DNA of 64,000 bases from Mycobacterium sp. 852002-51057_SCH5723018 (lineage in GTDB: Bacteria > Actinomycetota > Actinomycetes > Mycobacteriales > Mycobacteriaceae). The stretch lies in NCBI RefSeq assembly GCF_001667035.1, contig NZ_LZIR01000004.1:1-64000 (forward strand), read 5' to 3'. A program made the position numbers and the translations under genes. Positions 8,125 through 16,739 of the stretch are shown here, in pieces (position 1 is the stretch's first letter; every line of letters starts with the position of its first letter). The notes under the pieces were generated by a model that had not been told where the DNA came from, searched no databases, and saw only the letters and a list, made by a program, of their open reading frames with translations.

Positions 8125-8928
8125 ATGCCCCGGCGTCCGAACATCCCGCCCAAGGACTTCCCGCGTCCCGCGACCCGGGAGTACGCAGGCAGCCGCGCGG
8201 ACGCCGCACGCTGGGCACGCGACGTGCTGCGCGGCCAGATCCTGGACGGCGTCTACGGTGGGTTAGCCGCAGCCCGCCCGGCGCTGCCGTCGGAAAGCCA
8301 GCTCGCCACCGAATTCGGCGTGAGCCGAAACGCTATTCGTGAAGCGCTGGAGCTCCTGCGTGGAGAAGGGATGATCACCAGGGTCCAGGGTGCGGGGACA
8401 TTCGTCACGGGTGCGAAGCTGAGTCAGCGCCTGGACCGCCTGGAAGGTTTAGCCGAATCCCTTGCCGGTCATCGGCTCCCGGTCGACAACGAGGTCTTGT
8501 CGGTTCGCGAATCCGTCGCTTCACCGTTCGTCGCGTCCAAGCTGGGATTGCCCGACAATGCTCCCATCTTGTTCATCGAACGACTGCGCTCGGTCGGCGG
8601 GTTGCCGCTGTCCCTCGACACCACCTCGCTGCGGCTTGGAGCGATTCCCGTCGACGCGGAATTGGGTCAGCACGACGTGTTCGCCCTGATTGAAAAGGAG
8701 CTCGGAGTGCGCCTCGGTTGGGCTGAGATCACCGTCGAGGCAGTATCTGCCGACGCGAACACCGCCAAGCTGTTGCAGATCCGGCCAGGTGCGTCATTGC
8801 TGTTGTTGCACCGGCTGACGTACCTCGAGGACGGCACTCCGTTCGACCTGGAGACCGTGCGCTACCGCGGTGACCGGTGCTCGCTGGTGACCACTGCCGC
8901 AAGGGAATTGGATCAGCCGTCGACGTAG
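8125..8928 (+). CDS. GntR-family regulator with UTRA effector domain
   Basis: A 267-residue HutC-type GntR regulator. The N-terminal winged helix covers roughly residues 25-95 (PSESQLATEFGVSRNAIREAL, then GAGTFVTG). A UTRA ligand domain follows from about 110, with PILFIERLRSVGGLPLSLD and DLETVRYRGDR. UTRA domains bind small metabolites such as sugars or amino acids; the ligand here is unknown. It is placed between the FGE and sulfatase genes on the same strand, so it probably controls sulfatase expression. An alternative GTG start at 8083 exists; neither start has a clear ribosome binding site. Confidence 0.85.
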   Translation: MPRRPNIPPKDFPRPATREYAGSRADAARWARDVLRGQILDGVYGGLAAARPALPSESQLATEFGVSRNAIREALELLRGEGMITRVQGAGTFVTGAKLSQRLDRLEGLAESLAGHRLPVDNEVLSVRESVASPFVASKLGLPDNAPILFIERLRSVGGLPLSLDTTSLRLGAIPVDAELGQHDVFALIEKELGVRLGWAEITVEAVSADANTAKLLQIRPGASLLLLHRLTYLEDGTPFDLETVRYRGDRCSLVTTAARELDQPST

Positions 8929-8996
8929 CCGGCGATCCCGCAGTACACGCATTCAGCCACGACGACCCCAGTTATCTATTGAGAGGTGGTACAAAC

Positions 8997-10346
8997 ATGC
9001 CCGAACAACCCAACATCGTGTACTTCCACGTGGACAACCTCGGCCTCGGAGAACTCGGCTGCTACGGCGGCGGGATATTGCGCGGCGCCGACACCGCGCG
9101 GATCGACAAGTTCGCCGGGGAGGCACTTAAACTGTCGCACTTTGTCGTCGAGCCGCAGTGCACGCCGACCCGTTCGGCCCTGATGACCGGACGCTATCCG
9201 ATTCGCTCTGGGAATCACACGATTGCATTGGGCGGCAACGACGGTGGGATCGTCGCGTGGGAACGCACGATGGGCGACATCCTCTCCGAAGCCGGGTACG
9301 CGACAGCCTGCTACGGCAAGTGGCACATCGGCGCGGAAGACGGCCGGTGGCCCACTGACCACGGCTTCGACGAATGGTACGGGCCTGCACGCACTTACGA
9401 TGAATGCCTGTGGCCCGACGATCCGTGGTACGACGGTGAAAGGGACGGCTATTCGTACATGTACGAGGGCACCAAGGAGAGCGGCGTCCGCACCACCAAC
9501 CAGCAATTGACGGTGAAACTCAAAGCTCAGGTGGACGCCGAATACGATCGGCGGGCAAAGGCCTTCATGAAGCGAAGCGTCGAGGCGGGTAAGCCCTTCT
9601 ACCTGTATCACAATCACTCGTTGATGCACTTCCCAATGGTGGTCCGTGATGAGTTCAAGGGGCAGAGCACAAATGGCGACTGGGGTGACTCCCTGCTGAT
9701 GCTTGACCATGACTTTGGAAGCATCTTGGATACATTGACCGAATTGGGCATCGAGGACAACACAATCGTGGTGTTCGCCGGGGATAACGGTCCCGAAGAC
9801 CACCTGGCGGGCCGCGGGACCGCGGGCTTCTTCGACGGCTCCTACTTCTCCTCCGCGGAAGGCGGAATTCGGACCCCTTGCCTGATCCGCTGGCCCGGCA
9901 ATGTCCCGGTCCGGGAGAGCAACGAGATGGTCCACGTCACTGACATGTTCCCAACCCTACTGCGGTGGGCCAACTGCGAACCCCCGACCGATCGGATCAT
10001 CGATGGAATCGACCAGCGTGAGTTCTTCGGCGGCGCGGGCGAATCCGAGCGGGAGGGCTGCATGGTCTGGCTCAACGAGGAACTGCATGCGGTGAAGTGG
10101 TCACAGTTCAAGATCAGCTTCAAGCGCCAGCAGCACTTTCACGACCCCGAGATCCCGCTCGGCTTTGCCCGGATCATCAACCTGCTCGAAGACCCGAAGG
10201 AACGCGAAGCGGTTAACCAAACCTTCGTGCGGTGGTGGGTCATGCAACACGCGCGGCGCCTGATTCGCCAGTTCGAGGAAAGTGTGGAACAGGAGGAGTT
10301 GATTCCGGCTGGTGCGCCGATCGGATTCGTTCCCGCTCAAAGCTGA
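8997..10346 (+). CDS. Formylglycine-dependent sulfatase
   Basis: A 449-residue type I sulfatase. The FGly signature CTPTR (C55-R59) is intact, followed by ALMTGRYP, the GKWHIG motif (K108, H110) and the distal metal pair D263-N264. The usual N-terminal DD metal pair is VD here (D13), a deviation worth noting. There is no signal peptide, so it acts in the cytosol on an imported sulfate ester. GAGAGGTGG lies eight bases before the ATG at 8997; the longer open frame begins inside the GntR gene. The substrate cannot be read from sequence. The surrounding steroid locus suggests, but does not show, a sterol sulfate. Confidence 0.92.
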   Translation: MPEQPNIVYFHVDNLGLGELGCYGGGILRGADTARIDKFAGEALKLSHFVVEPQCTPTRSALMTGRYPIRSGNHTIALGGNDGGIVAWERTMGDILSEAGYATACYGKWHIGAEDGRWPTDHGFDEWYGPARTYDECLWPDDPWYDGERDGYSYMYEGTKESGVRTTNQQLTVKLKAQVDAEYDRRAKAFMKRSVEAGKPFYLYHNHSLMHFPMVVRDEFKGQSTNGDWGDSLLMLDHDFGSILDTLTELGIEDNTIVVFAGDNGPEDHLAGRGTAGFFDGSYFSSAEGGIRTPCLIRWPGNVPVRESNEMVHVTDMFPTLLRWANCEPPTDRIIDGIDQREFFGGAGESEREGCMVWLNEELHAVKWSQFKISFKRQQHFHDPEIPLGFARIINLLEDPKEREAVNQTFVRWWVMQHARRLIRQFEESVEQEELIPAGAPIGFVPAQS

Positions 10347-10354
10347 TAGCAACC

Positions 10355-10392
10355 GTGGTGCTGCCCCGCCCAAGCGGCGCGGGCAGCGCCAC
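10355..10392 (+). terminator. Intrinsic terminator after the sulfatase gene
   Basis: GTGGTGCTGCCC pairs with GGGCAGCGCCAC in a GC-rich hairpin, followed by TTTGCTTT. It ends the FGE-GntR-sulfatase unit nine bases after the stop codon. The remaining bases to 10481 hold nothing recognisable. Confidence 0.7.
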
Positions 10393-10481
10393 TTTGCTTT
10401 ATCCCGCTCGCATTATATGAACCAGGGCCGCTTCCGCGCGCAGCGCTCTGAGAACCCCACGGCGCAGAATCCCGAATGGCC

Positions 10482-10826
10482 TCAGCCGCGCCCAATCGAC
10501 AGATACACGACCACCAATAACGACAACAGAATCATTGCGACTCCGACGGTCGTTATGTCCCGTCGAGCCGGAGCGGACGACGCCAAAGGCTTGGTCGCCA
10601 ACTCGCGGCGGCGGCGCAACCCGAATCCGAATGCACTCACAGCAACCACCATCGCCAGGCCGCCGACAACGAGGCGCGCCGGGTGGTGCACGAGGTTGGC
10701 GACGTCACGGTCCCGCAGTAGGAGCACCACGCCGAAAGTCGACCCAGCCAGCGCCGTACGCGTCCAGGCCAGCGCCGTACGTTCGGGTTGAAGGCCCCTA
10801 TCCTGGGTCAACGCTTGACGAGTCAT
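10482..10826 (-). CDS. DUF202 small membrane protein (second of pair)
   Basis: A 114-residue protein with the DUF202 opening pattern (LQPERTALAWTRTALAG, residues 12-28) and three membrane segments near 25-38, 50-70 and 90-110. DUF202 proteins have no established biochemical activity. It starts at 10826, sharing one base with the stop of the upstream DUF202 gene, so the two are translated together. It is convergent with the sulfatase gene. Confidence 0.85.
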   Translation of the reverse strand: MTRQALTQDRGLQPERTALAWTRTALAGSTFGVVLLLRDRDVANLVHHPARLVVGGLAMVVAVSAFGFGLRRRRELATKPLASSAPARRDITTVGVAMILLSLLVVVYLSIGRG

Positions 10827-11227
10827 CAGCCGTTTGTGGCGGCCACGACCGTCAACGCCGCGGTTACCAGTCCGACCATCGCCAGGCCCCCGGCGAGGTA
10901 GATGGGAGCGCTCGGTCGCGGGAGCGGCTCGTCTCGACGGATCGCGCGATCAACTGTTGCCCACCGCTGCAGCCCTGCCCCCGCTGTCAGCATCGCGAGC
11001 GCGCCGACCATGACTCCCAATACGTGGCGCATTCCAGGCATCGGCAGCTCGGGCATGAACTGGACAACGGCAACCGCGGCGGCCAATAGTCCGAGTGAAG
11101 TCCGCTGCCATGCCAGAAATGTTCGCTCGTTCGCCAGGGTGAATCGATAGTCGGGCTCGGCAGGCGCGTCGTGCGGCCGCGCTTCGCCAGCTTGGGCGGC
11201 GATCGGCGTCGAGGTCGTGATGTCCAC
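10826..11227 (-). CDS. DUF202/YidH-type small membrane protein (first of pair)
   Basis: A 133-residue YidH-like protein: [24 protein letters not shown] in the region 33-56 is the DUF202 core, with three membrane helices near 45-60, 66-88 and 108-128. A hydrophilic N-terminal tail of about 28 residues precedes them. It is transcribed divergently from the ABC binding-protein gene, and the 232-bp intergenic region carries two TGGCGTAAC motifs. YidH/YidG-type pairs are widespread and often near stress or transport genes. Function is unknown. Confidence 0.87.
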   Translation of the reverse strand: MDITTSTPIAAQAGEARPHDAPAEPDYRFTLANERTFLAWQRTSLGLLAAAVAVVQFMPELPMPGMRHVLGVMVGALAMLTAGAGLQRWATVDRAIRRDEPLPRPSAPIYLAGGLAMVGLVTAALTVVAATNG

Positions 11228-11276
11228 GGCCCCAAGCCTTTCGGAAAGGATGACGTCCGGCTAGGGGCGTCGTTGG

Positions 11277-11405
11277 TGGCGTAACCAAGTGTTCACGTCG
11301 GCGTGCTCAAGCCGAAGGCTGGATAGGGCCCGGCGTTCTGACCTGGCGGGATGTCAGCGACCGTCGCTCTGACCACGTTCGCTCGACTCGCCCACATGGC
11401 GTAAC
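11277..11405. promoter_or_regulatory. Two TGGCGTAAC motifs in a divergent promoter
   Basis: TGGCGTAAC occurs at 11277-11285 (then CAAGTG) and at 11397-11405 (then TAGTG), between the divergent DUF202 and ABC binding-protein genes. The same motif precedes the GntR gene at 8071. Shared occurrence suggests one regulator controls both halves of the island. The remainder of 11228-11459 shows no gene. Confidence 0.5.
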
Positions 11406-11459
11406 TAGTGCGCAACTTCGGATGACAGCGGGGTAACAGAAGGCGTCGACTCTGGTCGT

Positions 11460-12950
11460 ATGCACGACATGCCAGGACGCGCACGGCCGCTGTTGCGGTG
11501 GGTTTCCGCAGCACATCAGAAGTCGTGCTGGTTTCGGTCGATGGCGCTGTTGGTTGCGACGGCGGTTGGCGCGGCGCAACTGCTGTCCGGCTGTGGTGTG
11601 CTCGCCGAGTCGAGTGTCGTAATCAATGTCGGATATCAATCTAAGACGATCAATACTGTCAACGCGGGCACCCTGCTGCGTGACCGTGGCGACTTCGAGA
11701 AAGCCCTCAAAGCGCTGGGCGCAGCCAACGGCAAGAAGTACCGCGTCGTATGGCAGGACTTCGCGTCCGGTGCACCGCTGACGGCGCAGATGATCGCCAC
11801 GCACGTCGACATTGGGTCAATGGGCGACTACCCGTTGCTCACCAACGGTTATAAGACCAAGAAGTACAGCGATGCGGCCACAGAGCTGATCGCAATCACC
11901 GGATATAACCTGCGTGGATCACTCAATCAGGTTGTTGTTCAGGCGGATTCGGCTGCGTACACGCTTGCTGATCTGGTAGGCAAGAAGGTGTCGACCAGCC
12001 TCGGCTCAGCTGGCGATGGAATGCTCTCGATGGCTTTGCAGCACAACGGGATCGACAAGAAGCTAGTGCGCACTGTGAATCAGGATCCGTCGATCGGCGC
12101 ATCCGCTATCCAAGGCCAGCAAGTCGACGCGCTGGCGCAGTTCGTTCCATGGCCGCAACTAGTCATCTACCGCAACCAGGGCAGACTGCTCTACGACGGC
12201 GGTGACAACGAGCTACCGACATTCCATGGTGTCGTCGTGCGGCGGCAGTTCGCCGATACCCAACCCGACGTGATGGCTGCGTTCATGCGAGCTATGAAGG
12301 CCACCACCGACTACATGCTCGCCAATCCGTTGAAGGCGGCTCTACGTGTAAGCGCGCTCACCGGAATCGAGCCCGAGGTGATCTACCTCTACAACGGTCC
12401 CAACGGTTTGGTCACCTTTGACATGACGCTGAAAGGCCAGTTCGTGGCCGCTTTCCGAAAGATCAAGGAGTATCTGGTCGCTCGCGGTTCGGTGAACATA
12501 AACTTCGATATTTCCAGCTTCCTCAACGACACCTACGTGCGCCAACTGACAGGCAGTGACTACGAGCGTCGCCGTGACGATGTGACCAATCCGATGCCGT
12601 TGACCGGCGTGGACAATCTGTGCGGACTACCGGTCAACGATCCGACCGAGGCATCGGAATTGTGGGCACAAGGCGAGGCCGAGACGGCGGTGGCCGCAAC
12701 GCCGACGTGCCTGCTGCGCCGGGCCGCAGGCACCCCGGCGGTGCGGGCATCTTATGTGCCCGACACGCTGACCGCGGTCAGGATCTTCGCCGATCACGCG
12801 GTCTGGTTATACGACCCGGCCGCGCCCCCAAACCACCGCTACAAACCGTTCGCCACCACGCAGGGGGCAAACGCCTACCGGACTCGGCACCCCGGGGCCG
12901 TCGGCGTCACCTATGCGGATGCCGTAGCGAAGTCCCGTACCGCTGACTAG
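11460..12950 (+). CDS. ABC transporter substrate-binding lipoprotein with extra C-terminal domain
   Basis: A 496-residue lipoprotein. The signal segment ends in a lipobox LSGC with C45 as the lipidated residue. Residues about 53-370 are an SsuA/TauA/NMT1-type periplasmic binding fold (YQSKTINTVNAGTLL, DIGSMGDYPLL, FVPWPQL), a family that binds sulfonates, sulfate esters, nitrate or pyrimidines. The last 110 residues are not part of that fold. They carry two Cys residues and the stretch FADHAVWLYDP...GANAYRTRHPG, which resembles the C-terminal motif of NosL-like proteins. The permease and ATPase genes follow, completing an importer. An internal ATG at 11541 is possible but would shorten the signal peptide. 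Confidence 0.85.
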   Translation: MHDMPGRARPLLRWVSAAHQKSCWFRSMALLVATAVGAAQLLSGCGVLAESSVVINVGYQSKTINTVNAGTLLRDRGDFEKALKALGAANGKKYRVVWQDFASGAPLTAQMIATHVDIGSMGDYPLLTNGYKTKKYSDAATELIAITGYNLRGSLNQVVVQADSAAYTLADLVGKKVSTSLGSAGDGMLSMALQHNGIDKKLVRTVNQDPSIGASAIQGQQVDALAQFVPWPQLVIYRNQGRLLYDGGDNELPTFHGVVVRRQFADTQPDVMAAFMRAMKATTDYMLANPLKAALRVSALTGIEPEVIYLYNGPNGLVTFDMTLKGQFVAAFRKIKEYLVARGSVNINFDISSFLNDTYVRQLTGSDYERRRDDVTNPMPLTGVDNLCGLPVNDPTEASELWAQGEAETAVAATPTCLLRRAAGTPAVRASYVPDTLTAVRIFADHAVWLYDPAAPPNHRYKPFATTQGANAYRTRHPGAVGVTYADAVAKSRTAD

Positions 12951-12967
12951 CCAGCGGCGATCACGCC

Positions 12968-12999
12968 AAGCCGAAAAGCCGAAAAGCCGAAAAGCCAAA
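12968..12999 (+). repeat. Tandem 8-bp repeat between binding-protein and permease genes
   Basis: Three exact copies of AAGCCGAA and a fourth variant copy (AAGCCAAA) run directly into the AAGGAA ribosome binding site of the permease gene. Slipped-strand changes in copy number here would alter spacing and RNA structure, not the coding sequence. Confidence 0.75.
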
Positions 13000-13011
13000 A
13001 AAGGAAAACCA

Positions 13012-13902
13012 ATGACCCAGATCATGACCGGCACGGCCCCAGCACTGCCCAACCTGTCGATCCCGGCCACCCTGCCTGAACAATCAGGACACCAGCGGCG
13101 TGTCAGCATCCGCATACCCAAAGCTGTCAGGCGGCGCACGCCGGCGGTGGTCCTACCGCTTATCCCGATCACCACGTTCATCGTGTTCTGGCACCTGCTG
13201 ACCGCGCATAACGTCGTCGCCTGGTTGCGTTTCAACCGGATGCCCGCCCCAATGGGTGTGCTGAAGGCGCTGCTCGCGCGGGTGACTACCGGTGCCTACT
13301 ACGACGACCTGCTGGCAAGCCTGCAACGAATACTGCTCGGCTTCGGCCTGGCCGCGGTGATCGGCGTCGCGCTCGGAATCCTCGTCGGGCGTTCAGAACT
13401 CGCACGAATGACGCTGAGGCCTTTCATCGAGCTGGCCCGGCCCATCCCCGCCATCGCGTTGGTACCGCTCACGATCCTGTTGTTCCCCACCAGCGAGCAA
13501 GGCATCGTATTCATCACCTTCTTTGCCGCGTTCTTCCCGGTCATGGTCAGCACCGTCCACGCGATGGACTCGCTGCCCAAAGTCTGGGAGGAGGCCGCCA
13601 GGACAATGGGAGCCGGCAAGGTGTCGCTGCTAATCCATGTCGTGCTGCCGGGGGCCTTGCCCGGGATCTTTGCGGGGCTGTCGGTGGCGATGGGCGTCGC
13701 GTGGATATGTGTGGTCAGCGCGGAGATGATCTCTGGCCAATTCGGTATCGGGTACTACACGTGGCAGTCCTACGGGCTGCTCGACTATGCGGGTGTCGTG
13801 GTGGGCATGATTTCCATCGGCGCTCTCGGCCTGATCACCGCTTGGCTCGTGGAGCGCGTCGGTCGGCGCGTCAACCGCTGGCTGCCGAGGGCGGCCCGAT
13901 GA
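13012..13902 (+). CDS. ABC transporter permease, SsuC/TauC type
   Basis: A 296-residue inner-membrane permease with about six helices and the BPD_transp_1 coupling region EEAARTMGAGKVSLLIHVVLPGALPGIFAG near residues 198-227, where EAA...G contacts the ATPase. The N-terminal 40 residues are a polar cytoplasmic extension. GGAAAA lies six bases before the ATG. Its stop overlaps the ATPase start as ATGA. With its neighbours it forms a sulfonate/sulfate-ester/nitrate-type importer; the substrate is not determined by sequence. Confidence 0.9.
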   Translation: MTQIMTGTAPALPNLSIPATLPEQSGHQRRVSIRIPKAVRRRTPAVVLPLIPITTFIVFWHLLTAHNVVAWLRFNRMPAPMGVLKALLARVTTGAYYDDLLASLQRILLGFGLAAVIGVALGILVGRSELARMTLRPFIELARPIPAIALVPLTILLFPTSEQGIVFITFFAAFFPVMVSTVHAMDSLPKVWEEAARTMGAGKVSLLIHVVLPGALPGIFAGLSVAMGVAWICVVSAEMISGQFGIGYYTWQSYGLLDYAGVVVGMISIGALGLITAWLVERVGRRVNRWLPRAAR

Positions 13903-14654
13903 GTGCTGGCGCAGTCACGCTGCATGAACTGCAGCTGGGGTTCAACGGCGTTGTTGCCGCCAACATCACCCTGACCATCGAACCCGGCGAGGTGGTGGTG
14001 TTGCTCGGACCGTCGGGGTGCGGTAAGTCGACGATCCTGCGGGCATTGGCGGGGCTGCTGATACCGCTCAGCGGCACCGCCTCCGTCGACGGCGCTCCCG
14101 TCACCGGCAACGCAGCGCAATGCGCGATGGTGTTCCAAGAGGATGCGTTATTTCCATGGCGCACCGCGCTGAAGAACGTGCAGTATCCGCTCAAGCTACG
14201 CGGTATTCGGGGTAAGGAACTCAGGGCGGCCGCCACTGCGCGACTGGAACAGGTGGGGCTCGGCGCTTACCTGGACCACTTGCCAAGTCAGCTGTCGGGA
14301 GGCATGCGCCAGCGTGTGCAACTGGCGCGGACGCTGGCCTGTGAGCCGAGGGTGATGCTGATGGACGAGCCGTTCGGCGCACTGGACGCGCAGACGCGGC
14401 TCGAGATGCAGCAGCTGCTCATGTCGGTCTGGGAAGCCCACAAAATGACGATGCTGTTTGTCACGCATGACGTCGACGAGGCACTGCTGCTGGCCGACCG
14501 GGTGGTGCTTTTGACTCACCGGCCGGCGACCATCGCCGACATCATCATCATCGACAAACCGCGCTCACCCGAGGCCCAGTTCGAGGCGGCGTATCAACGC
14601 CGGCGGCGCGCCATCCTCGAGTTTCTGAGACATCGTCCCGCCGAAACGGGGTAA
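13899..14654 (+). CDS. ABC transporter ATPase, SsuB/TauB type
   Basis: A 251-residue ATPase. Walker A is GPSGCGKST near residues 37-45, the Q-loop sits in MVFQEDALFPWRTA, the signature is LSGGMRQR, Walker B is VMLMDEPFGALD, and the switch His is in VTHDVDEA. The ATG at 13899 overlaps the permease stop by four bases. It energises the importer with the permease encoded at 13012-13902 and the lipoprotein encoded at 11460-12950. Confidence 0.95.
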   Translation: MSAGAVTLHELQLGFNGVVAANITLTIEPGEVVVLLGPSGCGKSTILRALAGLLIPLSGTASVDGAPVTGNAAQCAMVFQEDALFPWRTALKNVQYPLKLRGIRGKELRAAATARLEQVGLGAYLDHLPSQLSGGMRQRVQLARTLACEPRVMLMDEPFGALDAQTRLEMQQLLMSVWEAHKMTMLFVTHDVDEALLLADRVVLLTHRPATIADIIIIDKPRSPEAQFEAAYQRRRRAILEFLRHRPAETG

Positions 14655-14713
14655 TCCGTTCAGCACAGGGGTCCACTTTCGCTGGACAGCCTCCTCCCTA
14701 CCAAGGAGATCCG

Positions 14714-16231
14714 ATGAGCATCACCATGGCGGTCTTTCGTGCGCACGAAAAGGCCGTGAGGACACCGGCCAAGCGGCTGCTGCGTTGTCCCGTTGCGTTG
14801 CGGACGGAGGTCTTCGCCGGGCTGGTCGTCGCGCTCGCGCTCATTCCCGAGGCCATCGCGTTCTCCGTCATCGCCGGTGTCGATCCCAGGGTGGGCCTGT
14901 TCTCGTCGGTGACCATGGCAATCACCATCGCCGTCACTGGCGGGCGGCCGGCGATGATTTCCGCCGCCACCGCCGCGGTCGCACTCGTCGTGGCTCCGGT
15001 CGCACGCGAGCACGGATTGGGTTACCTGGTGGCCACGATCCTCCTGGCGGGCATCATTCAGATGACCCTTGCGCTCGTCGGAGTCGCCAAGCTCATACGG
15101 TTCATTCCCCTCAGTGTGATGATCGGGTTCGTCAACTCGCTCGCCGTCTTGGTGTTCGTATCTCAAGTCCGGCATCTGTGGGGCGTGCCTTGGCTGGTGT
15201 ACCCGCTTACATTGCTCGGCATCGTCGTGATGATCACGCTGCCGAAGTTGACGACAGCGGTGCCCGCGGCCCTGGTGGTTGTGTTGCTCCTCAGCGCGAC
15301 GGTGCTCATATTCGGCTGGCACGTACCCAACGTGGGAGATCAAGGGGCGCTGCCCGATTCGCTTCCGGCTCCGGGCCTCCCCCACGTCCCAGTGACACTG
15401 CGAACCCTGCGGACCATCGCGCCCTACGCATTCGGTGCCGCGTTGGTCGGCCTCTTCGAGTCATTGATGACCGCCAGACTCGTCGATGAGATCACCGACA
15501 CCCGGTCGAACAAAACCCGCGAAGCCTGGGGGCAGGGGATGGCCAACGTCGTCACCGGCATTTTCGGCGGGATGGGTGGGTGCGCCGTCGTCGGCCAGAC
15601 AATGATGAACGTCAAGGTGGCAGGCGCGCGGACGCGACTTTCCACCTTTTTGACCGGGGTGTTCGTTCTCGTACTGGTTGTCGCCCTGGGCGACATGGTC
15701 GGCCGGATACCCATGGCCGCCCTGGTAGCGATCATGCTGATCGTGGCGATCGCCACCTTCGACTGGAACAGCATTTCCCTGCGCACCTTGAAAGCGCTGC
15801 CGCGCAGCGAAATTCTGGTCATGGGCATCACGGTCATTGGCACCATAACCACCAGCAATCTGGCCATCGGAGTGTCGTTGGGAGTACTGACGGCGGTGGT
15901 AGCCTTCGTCCGGCGCGTTGCTCACTTCACCTCGGTCGAAACCATCCGCGGGGATGCGGAGTCCGAGGGAGGCACCCGCACGTACCGCGTGCATGGCGAA
16001 CTCTTCTTCGTGTCGAGCAACGACCTGATTCACGAATTCGACTACGCGAACGACCCGGACGATGTCGTGATCGACATGTCGGGCGCCGCCGTCTGGGACG
16101 CATCATCTGTGGCGGTCCTCGACGCGATCCGTCGCAAATACCTGTCGCGGGGTAAGTCCGTTCGGCTGACTGGACTCGACGACGTAAGTCTGGATCGGCT
16201 TGGCAGGTTGTCAGGCGTTCTGCGACTCTGA
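14714..16231 (+). CDS. SulP-family anion transporter with STAS domain
   Basis: A 505-residue SulP transporter. The first ~400 residues hold ten or more helices, with the SulP-type opening EVFAGLVVALALIPEAIAF near residues 33-51 and GGMGGCAVVGQTMMN later. A STAS domain closes the protein (about 415-505, VIDMSGAAVWDASSVAVLD). Family members move sulfate, bicarbonate or other anions. In this setting, sulfate uptake, or export of sulfate released by the sulfatase, is plausible. AAGGAGAT lies five bases before the ATG. It starts 59 bp after the ATPase stop on the same strand. Confidence 0.93.
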   Translation: MSITMAVFRAHEKAVRTPAKRLLRCPVALRTEVFAGLVVALALIPEAIAFSVIAGVDPRVGLFSSVTMAITIAVTGGRPAMISAATAAVALVVAPVAREHGLGYLVATILLAGIIQMTLALVGVAKLIRFIPLSVMIGFVNSLAVLVFVSQVRHLWGVPWLVYPLTLLGIVVMITLPKLTTAVPAALVVVLLLSATVLIFGWHVPNVGDQGALPDSLPAPGLPHVPVTLRTLRTIAPYAFGAALVGLFESLMTARLVDEITDTRSNKTREAWGQGMANVVTGIFGGMGGCAVVGQTMMNVKVAGARTRLSTFLTGVFVLVLVVALGDMVGRIPMAALVAIMLIVAIATFDWNSISLRTLKALPRSEILVMGITVIGTITTSNLAIGVSLGVLTAVVAFVRRVAHFTSVETIRGDAESEGGTRTYRVHGELFFVSSNDLIHEFDYANDPDDVVIDMSGAAVWDASSVAVLDAIRRKYLSRGKSVRLTGLDDVSLDRLGRLSGVLRL

Positions 16232-16283
16232 TTCAGTTACAAGCCAACGTATTGCGAGGATGTTGGCGGAACCGAAAAAGTGG

Positions 16284-16739
<456 letters not shown>

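Noticed and set aside
11307..11804. Minus-strand 165-codon ORF across the divergent promoter and the binding-protein start
   Set aside because: Overlaps the lipoprotein signal sequence and operator-like motifs; product lacks family features.
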